This document shows, piece after piece, positions 1-6,901 of a stretch of DNA of 18,881 nucleotides. Below the pieces are notes generated by a model, which saw only the letters and a program-made list of their open reading frames with translations, had not been told where the DNA came from and ran no database searches. The DNA is from S15-B10 sp045569115 (GTDB lineage: Bacteria > Fidelibacterota > Marinisomatia > Marinisomatales > S15-B10). Each line of letters opens with the position of its first letter. Position 1 is the stretch's first letter. The DNA lies in assembly GCA_045569115.1 (NCBI GenBank), contig JBJKZS010000117.1, positions 1-18,881 of the forward strand, given 5' to 3'. A program made the position numbers and the translations under genes.

Positions 1-434
1 GCATTTCCACCAAGTAATGTTGCCTCACGAATAAGAGATGAATTTAAATGAGTATATTTTGCATCAGTCATAAGAAAAACAGTTATGACTTCGGCATTTA
101 AATGTCTATTCATCCAAGCCAACTGAAATTCAAACTCAATATCACTCACGAACCTGAGACCTCGAATTAAGGCAACAGCACCTTTCTCCTCAGCAAATTT
201 TACGATTAGACCATCATTAGATGTGACTTCAACTTGCTGAAAATGTTTTGTTGAGTGATGAAGCATTTCCATACGCTCATTCATATCAAACAATGGCTTT
301 TTATCGCGGTGAGTTGCAACTGTAACGATTATCTTATCGAAAAGCTTGACCGCCCTCTCTATAACATCAAGATGACCAAGCGTAACAGGATCAAAAGACC
401 CAGGATAAATTGCTGTTCTAAGTATGCTACTCAT
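1..434 (-). CDS. coaD: Phosphopantetheine adenylyltransferase CoaD, C-terminus cut by window edge
   Basis: Transfers the adenylyl group of ATP to 4'-phosphopantetheine to make dephospho-CoA, the penultimate step of coenzyme A synthesis, in the cytoplasm. The frame opens at ATG 434 and runs off the window at base 1 without a stop; 144 residues are present of about 160 usual for the family. Visible hallmarks are the nucleotidyltransferase motif YPGSFDPVTLGH (residues 10-21, with the HxGH-type T/H pair), the RGLR loop (91-94) and SSxxR (S132, S133, R136) that contacts the ATP phosphates. The start codon overlaps the end of rsmD by 8 bases (ATGAGTAG), so the two are probably translationally coupled. 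The rsmD-coaD pairing is a common bacterial arrangement. The identification is secure. Confidence 0.97.
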   Translation of the reverse strand, partial: MSSILRTAIYPGSFDPVTLGHLDVIERAVKLFDKIIVTVATHRDKKPLFDMNERMEMLHHSTKHFQQVEVTSNDGLIVKFAEEKGAVALIRGLRFVSDIEFEFQLAWMNRHLNAEVITVFLMTDAKYTHLNSSLIREATLLGGN

Positions 435-951
435 TTCTAAAAAAAGTTAATTGTGTATCACCATAGTTTCTAATTTTTCCATTTTCTGGATTCCAATTTT
501 GTCTGACAGAAGACTCAATTATAAGTTGACCATCTTGTTTCAAATTTTTACGGGCTAATACAAAAAGCTTGTTTAAATCAACGGAACTGTATGGTGGATC
601 AGCAAAAATTAAATCAAATTGAGAATTATTTTTTTCTAGAAAAACATGGACATCCTCATGCTTTACGATCATTGACGTTTTATCAAATAAAAAAGTATTT
701 TTTAGAATGGAATTAGATAATCTTCTATTCTTCTCTATAAACATAACAGAAGACGCCCCTCGACTCGCAGCTTCAAAACCAACTGACCCTGTGCCTGCAA
801 ACAAGTCTAGAACACAAGATCCTGAAAGATCTCCTAATATGTCAAATAAAGATTTCCTCAACTTAGAAGATGTAGGTCTTACTTTTTCTTTTATATTTGA
901 ACTTATCACCCTACCTCTATACAATCCAGCTAGGATTGCAAGATTACTCAT
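427..951 (-). CDS. rsmD: 16S rRNA (guanine(966)-N(2))-methyltransferase RsmD
   Basis: SAM-dependent methylation of G966 of 16S rRNA in the assembling 30S subunit. With the start at 951 the protein has 174 residues, normal for RsmD. It shows the N-terminal LxGxYRGR segment, RPT (25-27), the SAM-binding motif I DLFAGTGSVG (49-58) and the catalytic DPPY (118-121) typical of N2-guanine/N6-adenine methyltransferases. The frame is open to an earlier ATG at 990 (187 residues), but the extra 13 residues have no counterpart before the usual family N-terminus. ATG 951 also gives an 8-base overlap with the upstream gene (ATGAGTAA), the same form as the rsmD/coaD overlap. I therefore prefer 951. It is in an operon with coaD downstream. 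Confidence 0.95.
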   Translation of the reverse strand: MSNLAILAGLYRGRVISSNIKEKVRPTSSKLRKSLFDILGDLSGSCVLDLFAGTGSVGFEAASRGASSVMFIEKNRRLSNSILKNTFLFDKTSMIVKHEDVHVFLEKNNSQFDLIFADPPYSSVDLNKLFVLARKNLKQDGQLIIESSVRQNWNPENGKIRNYGDTQLTFFRNE

Positions 952-1327
952 TAGAGTATTGTTGGTTAAGTTTGAATGCGCTGGGAACATTTTCAGTTAC
1001 AGTCGACACAATAGTTTTCTTTAAAACAAAAAACCATATTACGAGAGCAATAATCGCACTAGCTAGTAGAAAAGAAAATAGTTCGTGACCACTGTACTTT
1101 AATTTATATTTTTTCTTTAACCTTTTTTTTGACTTCTTTGAACTGAAAATATTATCTTTGTTAGATAAGGTGCTATCAATCAAAGAGGCATCTTTTTGAG
1201 ATCCCAAAGTTAGATCTTTTTTATTTTCTATAGTTTTATCTACTATCTTTTTATCATCTTCCATAGAAGTGAGTTCTTGTGGTTTTTGAAAACCAGGATT
1301 TCCAAAAAGATTTAATTCACTTTTCAT
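944..1327 (-). CDS. Small single-span membrane protein, unknown function (PilN-like position)
   Basis: I do not recognise this 127-residue protein. It has a polar lysine/serine/aspartate-rich N-terminal part (1-60), a strongly basic patch just before the membrane (KKSKKRLKKKYKLK, 64-77), one hydrophobic segment (about 82-102) and a short C-terminal tail of some 25 residues. The basic patch predicts a cytoplasmic N-terminus (positive-inside rule). Its ATG overlaps the stop of the PilM-like gene by 4 bases (ATGA), so the two are probably coupled. PilM-family proteins normally work with a single-span partner (PilN or GspL type) bound through a short N-terminal sequence; the start, with LNLFGNP near residues 5-11, could play that part, but this is inference from gene order. 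It is much shorter than PilN (about 180 residues). Confidence 0.6.
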   Translation of the reverse strand: MKSELNLFGNPGFQKPQELTSMEDDKKIVDKTIENKKDLTLGSQKDASLIDSTLSNKDNIFSSKKSKKRLKKKYKLKYSGHELFSFLLASAIIALVIWFFVLKKTIVSTVTENVPSAFKLNQQYSNE

Positions 1328-2222
1328 AACAACGCTTTTTGCATTAGACCAGAAACTTCGCTGAAATCTGAGATATCAGTTCCTTTCCTTAGCTTAATAC
1401 GCCTTCCTTTTACTAAAGCCGATATTGGATTAACTGGTAGAACATGACGTTTCCTTGAAGATATATAGGCATTCCATTTTCCAGGTAATTCACCTATCGT
1501 ATTTATTGCAATAGAGGATTTTTTTGATCTTGGTTGTAAAGCATTAACCATTTTTATAATTGAATCCGAAAGGCCTTTATCTCCAGAAATTGAAACTATA
1601 GACATCTCACCATTTCTAATCACTGGTTGACCAAAAGCAAGGAGCTTTCCACCAAAAAAGAAAAGAGCTCTTACACTTCTATGATCTTTGAAAAAAGAAA
1701 CGCCCGGACCTTCACTGGCAACTAATCTAGCCATCGATATAACTGAGGGTTCTAACCAAACAGGATTCTTACCAGCCTGCTTGACAAAGGATTTAATTGA
1801 TTCTAAGGCATTTTTTGCTATTATTGATGCAATCATCCAGTTTTTATCACTAGTACTAGATTCCATCTCAGAAAAAAAGATTGAAGAAGAGGACCATAGA
1901 GGACCTAATCTCTGTTGCATATACCAGTTTAAATAAGCCTCTTGGTCTTTAACCTTCAATCCTTTGTCAATAGGAATTATTTGACAATCAATCCATCTAT
2001 CATCTAAAGAAAGGTATATATCTTTTTCATAATCAGGAACGGAGTTAAATGCATCTTGAAGAATCACACCAAACAGAACCCAAGATCCACGGCTCTCATA
2101 TCTAAATTCTGAAATTCTTTGGAGAGTTTAATAGCCTTTAAGGAATTAAGGCTTAATTTCTGGTCAATTACGTCAGCATGGGCATATCTAAGCCAGCCAC
2201 TCCTAATTGAAATTGCAAGCAT
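1324..2222 (-). CDS. PilM/GspL-like degenerate actin-fold protein, reading frame interrupted
   Basis: The gene is in two frames. From ATG 2222 the first frame reads MLAISIRSGWLRYAHADV... and ends at TGA 2066-2064; from about 2090 the second frame carries on (GSWVLFGVILQDAF...) to TGA 1324. Restoring one lost base around 2085-2100 (for example in ATGAGAGCC) gives about 299 residues. A GTG at 2067 opens the second frame, but starting there would discard a coding-like N-terminal part. Order and pattern resemble PilM: a short N-terminal strand pair, a helix before NPVWLEPSVISMARL, a GKLLAFGQPVIRNGE segment like the second phosphate-loop hairpin, and a C-terminal VNPIS...SGLMQKAL similar to the PilM NP...GLALR end. 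The acidic/glycine nucleotide-binding residues (DIG type) are not visible, so ATP binding is doubtful, as in GspL. ATG 2222 lies 7 bases after the upstream stop. Assignment to the family is tentative. Confidence 0.55.
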
Positions 2223-2229
2223 GCACTAA

Positions 2230-2991
2230 TCAGAAGCGTGCCCAACTCTTGTCCCCGTCTTCGACCTTACCATGTGATTTTGCTTTGAATGCAAAGACAA
2301 GATAACGTCGATCCGAATGAGTACCCTGAATTGGGCTGGCTACTCTATAATCCTCTTCAGTCAATTCGATTATATATGGTTTTTTTGTTAACGGGCAAGA
2401 AAGCATATCCTCGTCAGGTATAAATCCATCATAATAACTGATAACTTCGACATGGCTTGAATATGTAGAATCACTAATGCTGACAAAAGTACTATCTTCA
2501 ATATATGGTTTGACCATATCGTTTCTAACAAATGAAGTGTCATAACGAGAGTCCTCTTCATTAAAGCTTACTATTGTTAAAATAGTATCTTGAAGAGTAT
2601 CTTTCCTTGTTTTCAAGAAGCCAAAAGAGGTATCGTAAACTGTAACGAAATTTGCTGCCAAATCAACGTTAGCTTTTCTATCACCTAATAATATATCTTG
2701 CTTTCCAAGAAAAGTACTATCCGCTGTCATGGAATCCCTTGCCGCATTAACAACTTTTATTGCCCATTTACCATCTGTGGTACGTTCTCCTGTAATTTGC
2801 TGATAATAGCTCAATACATCATAGACATGTTCCATATAAAAACGACTCTCTGATTCTACTTTTTCTTCTTCATCCCAAATCGTTCTTGGGATATAAATCA
2901 CCAACATAAAAACAATAACTGATAAAAGTATTGCTAATTCAAGCAAATCTCTTATCCACCATTTATATTTCGAATCTAGAAATTCAGTCAT
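2230..2991 (-). CDS. Membrane-anchored protein of unknown function, pseudopilin-like features
   Basis: This 253-residue protein has a short cytoplasmic start, one N-terminal transmembrane segment (about 16-35) and a long polar domain that is probably periplasmic. After the membrane there is an acidic and tyrosine-rich helix-like stretch (EEEKVESESRFYMEHVYDVLSYYQQ), then aspartate/threonine/serine-rich beta-like sequence, and a late CPLTKKPY (199-206). That last motif resembles the CPxTGxPY segment near the C-terminus of some pseudopilins and minor pilin-like proteins; I see no type III prepilin cleavage site (G before FTxxE), so it is not a standard pilin. It is the first gene after the 2992-3194 gap and precedes the PilM-like gene by 7 bases. 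The three genes 2991-944 look like one transcription unit for a small envelope complex. Function unknown. Confidence 0.7.
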   Translation of the reverse strand: MTEFLDSKYKWWIRDLLELAILLSVIVFMLVIYIPRTIWDEEEKVESESRFYMEHVYDVLSYYQQITGERTTDGKWAIKVVNAARDSMTADSTFLGKQDILLGDRKANVDLAANFVTVYDTSFGFLKTRKDTLQDTILTIVSFNEEDSRYDTSFVRNDMVKPYIEDSTFVSISDSTYSSHVEVISYYDGFIPDEDMLSCPLTKKPYIIELTEEDYRVASPIQGTHSDRRYLVFAFKAKSHGKVEDGDKSWARF

Positions 2992-3194
2992 TAATCAATC
3001 TTTCTTATTCCAATTACACAGTTAATCTATTAATTAAATATTGTTATTAAAACCACCCATTCGACAAGTGCCTAGCAATCATTTGAAAGAATTGTTTGCA
3101 GACGCTTAGAACCACCACTCAAGTTTACTTTTTCAACTTTGATAATTGAAGCAATATTTTTAAAGACTAAAAACAGTTTTAAGCTAAGGATTTC
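2992..3194. other. Intergenic gap between dnaJ and the membrane-protein operon; no gene seen
   Basis: This is the longest gap in the window (203 bases) and the only place in the lower half where a new transcription unit would naturally begin. I see no open frame of note, no tRNA and no convincing sigma70 promoter or rho-independent terminator. Two weak structures are present: an imperfect inverted repeat at 3075-3099 (GCAATCATTT / AATTGTTTGC, 8 of 10 pairs, 5-base loop, no T run after it on the minus strand) and two copies of TTA(A/G)AACCACC about 60 bases apart (near 3048 and 3107). Either could be chance in such AT-rich DNA. Confidence 0.5.
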
Positions 3195-4331
3195 TTAAAG
3201 ATCAACTTTCCTTACTTTGATTTTGTCTTTCATACCATTCGAAGAGGATAATTCTTCAAATAATTTCTTTTGGCTAGAATTTAATTTTGTAGGAGTCATA
3301 ATCTGAATCTTAACTAGTTGATCACCACGCTGACCTCCACGAATCTCAGACAGTCCTTTGTCACGCATACGTAGAACCTGCCCTGACTGAATTCCAGCTG
3401 GTATAGTTAACTTTGCAAGTCCAGATAAGGTTGGAACTTCAATTTTATGACCTAGTGCCGCTTGCGAAAATGAAATCTCTACTTCAGTAAGTATATCTCC
3501 ACCATGCCTAGAAAAAAAACTTGTGCTCCATCTCATCAAAAAAAACAATTAGATCTCCTCGTTCTGAACTTCTAGGACCCGCATTACCCTCACCTCTTAA
3601 TGTCATATAATTCCCCGGCAGCAACTCCCGCCGGTACATTAACTTTAATCTCAGAAAGCTTCTTTGTTCGTCCATCACCCCGACATGAGCGGCAAGGTTT
3701 TGAAATAACCTCACCTGTACCACTACAATTAGAGCATTCACCAACATTAACAAACTGACCAAAAAACTGACCTAGAAATTTGACGGACCTGCCCAGATCC
3801 TTCGCAAGCAGTACATCTAGTTGGCATTACTCCACTTTGACCACCCGAACCATTACAAGTGCTACAAACATCCATCCTTTTTATTTTTATCGTCTTAGTT
3901 ACTCCATCAGCAATTTCTTCAAGTGTTAAACCGAGAGTAACCTTCATGTCTGAACCACGAATTCGGCGACGGGCATTACCGGTTCCTCCAAAGAAGTCTT
4001 CAAATGAACTTGTTCCAAAACCTTCCATAAATGTTCGAAGAGCGTCTGACAAATCAAAATCGGCAAAACCGCTAAAGCCACCTGCTCCACCAAACCCACC
4101 CTGCGCATTTCCCGTTGCAGCATGACCAAACTGATCATATTGCGTTCGTTTTTGAGAATCAGATAAAATTGAATATGCTTCAGCAGCCTCTTTGAATTTT
4201 TCTTCAGCTTGCTTGTTTCCTGGATTTTTATCAGGATGATACTTCATTGCCATCTTACGGTATGCTTTTTTTACGTCGCCATCACCACAACCCTTTTCAA
4301 TACCTAAAACTTCATAATAATCACGCTTCAC
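3195..4331 (-). CDS. dnaJ: Chaperone protein DnaJ, reading frame broken by three single-base insertions
   Basis: Hsp40 co-chaperone that delivers unfolded protein to DnaK and stimulates its ATPase. Domains are complete but spread over three frames: J domain with HPD at 32-34, Gly/Phe-rich linker (about 73-115), four CxxCxGxG zinc-finger motifs (CSTCNGSG, CTACEGSG, CSNCSGTG, CRSCRGDG) and the two C-terminal substrate domains. The frame slips at A6 3761-3766, C4 3613-3616 and A8 3512-3519 (plus-strand letters). Dropping one base at each gives an uninterrupted 377-residue protein, the usual DnaJ length. Because three insertions sum to a codon, the last part is back in the first frame. As printed, translation stops at 3747 after 194 residues. 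The start is GTG 4331, preceded by a good ribosome site (AAGGAG, inside the end of grpE), 3 bases after the grpE stop. Sequence errors seem likelier than decay. Confidence 0.93.
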
Positions 4332-4334
4332 AGA

Positions 4335-4928
4335 TTACTCCTTACTTCTTTCTTTGGAATTAACAATAACCTTAGCGTGTCTAATGACTTTATCTTTGTA
4401 TCTATACCCTTTTTCAAATTCTTGAATAATGATACCATCTTCATGCTCTTCCGAATTTTCAGTCATCATCGCATCATGAATTTCAGGGTCAAATTTTATC
4501 CCTTCTGAATCAAAAGGCTCGACCTGCAATGATTTTAACTTACGAAGTAGCTTATCCCTAATTAGCGTTACTCCTTCCAATAATGACTCCACATTAGTAG
4601 ATCCATCCACATCAGCAGAATCCAACATTCGCTGGACATCATCAGCTATGCCTAAGAATGAAATAATTACTTCTTTCCCCTCATATTTGAGTAGTCTTGA
4701 GAACTCTCTTTCACTTCGCTTTTTGTAATTATCAAATTCAGCTCTCAAGCGAAGGTGGCGATCATGCACATTGTTTAATTCTTCTTCAATAGAAGATTCC
4801 GGCTTCTCTTCTTCAATTTTACTTTCTTGACTATCAGACTCTTCTTTATTTAGTATTTCTTTAGAATCTTTATCTTGTGTCGACTCTTTTTTAGCTTTTT
4901 GCTTTTTGTTTTTTCCCTTAGTCATCAT
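4335..4928 (-). CDS. grpE: Nucleotide exchange factor GrpE
   Basis: Homodimeric co-chaperone that releases ADP from DnaK. 197 residues: a charged, lysine/glutamate-rich disordered N-terminal part (1-48), a long helix expected to form the dimer coiled coil, with RLRAEFDNYKKR (60-71) as the family signature, and a C-terminal beta-wing with FDPEIHDAM (146-154) and GYRYKDKVIRHAKV (174-187). Two adjacent ATG codons (4928 and 4925) overlap the hrcA stop by 11 or 8 bases; the second gives ATGACTAA, the same overlap form seen at rsmD and coaD, and may be the true start. It is followed 3 bases later by dnaJ and carries the dnaJ ribosome site in its last codons. Identification is secure. Confidence 0.97.
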   Translation of the reverse strand: MMTKGKNKKQKAKKESTQDKDSKEILNKEESDSQESKIEEEKPESSIEEELNNVHDRHLRLRAEFDNYKKRSEREFSRLLKYEGKEVIISFLGIADDVQRMLDSADVDGSTNVESLLEGVTLIRDKLLRKLKSLQVEPFDSEGIKFDPEIHDAMMTENSEEHEDGIIIQEFEKGYRYKDKVIRHAKVIVNSKERSKE

Positions 4929-5967
4929 TTAACCCATCAATAGTATCAGCATAAAGATCTAATACTGTTACAACCTCACCATAATTCATCCGCTTTGGCC
5001 CAATGACACCAAAGCTTATCATATCAAAACCTATATTAATTGACCTTGCAGCAACAGAGCAACCTTCCATGAAACCTGCAGGGTTCTCAGCACCAATAGC
5101 AATAGTCGATTGTCCTAAATCAGAAGGAATTCCAGCTGAAATTTTAATTGTTTCCGAATTATCAAGCATCTTCATCATCGTCATCATTTGGGAAGGATCA
5201 CTGAATTCTGGGTGTTGCCACAATTGATCTTTACCAGAAACAAATATTTGATCATCCTCAGAAATTGTGAAATATTCATGAGCGTTTTGTATAAGAACCT
5301 GAATAATTTCATTGTCGAAATGTTTTTGGTCTTTTAAACGATCTCCTATGGTTTCTATAATTTCTAAAACATTAAGACCTACCAACCTTTCTCTAAGGAC
5401 TGAACCGATTGTATCAATGAGAGAATCTTTAATCTCCATCGAAAGATTAAGTATAATTGTCCTGACCTTATCAGATTTAAAACCAACAACCATAAGAACC
5501 TGACCCGAACTAAGTTTTACAAGATTTAGGTCTGTCAATTCACTTCTCACTTCAGTTGAGAGAAGAGCAAAACCAAACAGATTACTTACTTGAGCTACTG
5601 AGTTTGCCGTTATTTGAAGCAACCTATCAATGTTTGAAGATGCCGCAAGTAATTCATCCATAGCATCCTTTTTCATGGATTGGGTTGGTTCAGTTAATTC
5701 TAAAAGCTCATCAACATAATATCTGTAGCCAATATCTGTTGGAATTCTACCCGAGGATGTATGGATATGATTCAACAAACCAGCCTCCTCAAGACTATGA
5801 AGTGTATTCCGAATAGAAGCAGGACTAAGTTCAATATTATATTTGTCTTTCAAACGTTTAGAAGCTACAGGATGAGCGGTCCTCACAAAATCTTCTATCA
5901 CTATTTTAAGAATAGTACGTCCCCGGCTAGATGTTTGACCATCAATATCTTTCATTTGACTGCGCAT
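4918..5967 (-). CDS. hrcA: Heat-inducible transcription repressor HrcA
   Basis: Represses class I heat-shock genes by binding the CIRCE inverted repeat, with GroEL modulating its activity. 349 residues, normal length. The N-terminal winged helix-turn-helix spans about 15-75 (ASKRLKDKYNIELSPASIRN, then HTSSGRIP), followed by the family-specific SGRIPTDIGYRYYVD (72-86); then comes the GAF-like dimer domain, ending in the IGPKRMNYGEVVTVLD segment typical of HrcA C-termini. ATG 5967 was taken; ATG 5955 (Met5) is possible. It heads the hrcA-grpE-dnaJ order usual in bacteria. dnaK is not next to it in this window. I found no CIRCE element (TTAGCACTC-N9-GAGTGCTAA) upstream or anywhere in the window, so autoregulation is not visible here. 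Confidence 0.97.
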   Translation of the reverse strand: MRSQMKDIDGQTSSRGRTILKIVIEDFVRTAHPVASKRLKDKYNIELSPASIRNTLHSLEEAGLLNHIHTSSGRIPTDIGYRYYVDELLELTEPTQSMKKDAMDELLAASSNIDRLLQITANSVAQVSNLFGFALLSTEVRSELTDLNLVKLSSGQVLMVVGFKSDKVRTIILNLSMEIKDSLIDTIGSVLRERLVGLNVLEIIETIGDRLKDQKHFDNEIIQVLIQNAHEYFTISEDDQIFVSGKDQLWQHPEFSDPSQMMTMMKMLDNSETIKISAGIPSDLGQSTIAIGAENPAGFMEGCSVAARSINIGFDMISFGVIGPKRMNYGEVVTVLDLYADTIDGLNDD

Positions 5968-5989
5968 AACAAGGCTAATAAATTAAGCT

Positions 5990-6017
5990 AGTCTAGAGCC
6001 TTTACCAAGAGTCTCAA
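5990..6017 (-). promoter_or_regulatory. Possible sigma70-type promoter ahead of hrcA (weak)
   Basis: On the minus strand TTGAGA (6017-6012) and TAGACT (5995-5990) are separated by 16 bases, matching the -35 box at 5 of 6 positions and the -10 box at 4 of 6. Transcription would begin near 5983, about 16 bases before ATG 5967. It lies in the 67-base gap after ftsX, the only gap in the nadD-to-dnaJ run. Chance matches are frequent in AT-rich DNA, and the same bases could instead encode an ftsX tail, so this is a weak call. Confidence 0.3.
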
Positions 6018-6034
6018 ACTCAGAAAAATCATCC

Positions 6035-6901
6035 TTAAAGAAACTTTCGCACAGCCCGCATGCTTCCAATAAATGAAAACATCATTATAACCATTGTTAG
6101 AATTGCTACAATATCAAAATCCCACCTTATACGATAATGAGTAAATAAAGAGAGAAAATAGTTACTACCTTCAACAAAACCATAGGATACTGAAGCTGCT
6201 AATAATGATCCGAGAAATCCTTCTAACAAACCTTCAATCATGAAAGGAAAACGAACAAAACGATCAGTCGCTCCAACAAGCTTTAATATCCTAATCAAAT
6301 CCCTGCGAGCATAAATACTAAGACGTATGGTATTTGAGATAAGGATTACTGTTCCAAAAAGTATAGCCACAGCTAAAGCTGTAAGCGCGACAAATAAACC
6401 TTCATAATATCTTTCAATTAGTGATATTAGCCTACCTTGATACCGTACCTCAGATACACCTTTGATTGATTTTATTTCTTTGATAATTGGATTGATATAA
6501 AGACGTCCTTCTGTAGGCTCTTTAAGATTTACAACACAGCCAGTTGGGAGCGGATTATAATTCAGAAGATCAAAAATATCCTCTCCGAATTCACGCTTAA
6601 AAATTTCAGCTGCATCTTCCTTTTTTATTAGAGAAACAGATCGGATACCATCCAAATCGGAAATTTCATCAGTAATTTGTGTCGCTTGCAAATTATCTAT
6701 ATCATCATTAAAGAAAATTTGAAATTCATACTGGCCTCTGGCCAAATTAATTATGCTCGAAAGGTTTTCACCTACTAAAGCAGTAAATACAACAAAACTA
6801 GTAGCTATACCAATTGCAGAAATAGTAGCAAGAGCGGTTGTCTTGGTCCTCCATAGGCTTCTAAAGCCTTCAGAAACAAGATACAGAAATCGATCAATCA
6901 A
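6035..6901 (-). CDS. ftsX: Cell division ABC transporter permease FtsX
   Basis: Inner-membrane half of the FtsEX complex, which relays ATP hydrolysis by FtsE to periplasmic peptidoglycan hydrolase activators at the division site. 288 residues with the standard topology: cytoplasmic start, TM1 (about 22-44), a periplasmic domain of about 120 residues (FQIFFNDD... to the region of EVRYQGRL), then three TM segments (about 167-195, 218-242, 262-282), and the ARRDLIRILKLVGATDRFVRFPFMIEGLLEGFLG stretch conserved among FtsX proteins between TM2 and TM3. The start is TTG 6901, overlapping the ftsE stop as TTGA. The stop TAA at 6035-6037 is followed by a stop-free stretch in another frame to 5983, discussed in the findings. 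Confidence 0.95.
   Translation of the reverse strand: MIDRFLYLVSEGFRSLWRTKTTALATISAIGIATSFVVFTALVGENLSSIINLARGQYEFQIFFNDDIDNLQATQITDEISDLDGIRSVSLIKKEDAAEIFKREFGEDIFDLLNYNPLPTGCVVNLKEPTEGRLYINPIIKEIKSIKGVSEVRYQGRLISLIERYYEGLFVALTALAVAILFGTVILISNTIRLSIYARRDLIRILKLVGATDRFVRFPFMIEGLLEGFLGSLLAASVSYGFVEGSNYFLSLFTHYRIRWDFDIVAILTMVIMMFSFIGSMRAVRKFL

Noticed and set aside
707..1024. Plus-strand open frame of about 105 codons opposite rsmD
   Set aside because: It is antisense to the conserved SAM and DPPY motifs of rsmD, has no recognisable domain, and its codon pattern follows from the minus-strand gene.
3103..3120. TGGTTCTAA resembling a tRNA T-loop
   Set aside because: The flanking bases do not form the 5-pair T stem and no acceptor or anticodon arm can be built around it.
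3163..3190. Terminator-like TTAAAACTGTTTTTAG after dnaJ
   Set aside because: The possible stem is a few A-T pairs with almost no loop and there is no GC-rich stem, so it would not terminate by the usual mechanism.
3508..3762. Separate small gene starting at 3762 in the dnaJ region
   Set aside because: Only its last third (GNYMTLRGEGNAG onward) is real DnaJ sequence; the first part is an out-of-frame reading of zinc motifs 3 and 4.
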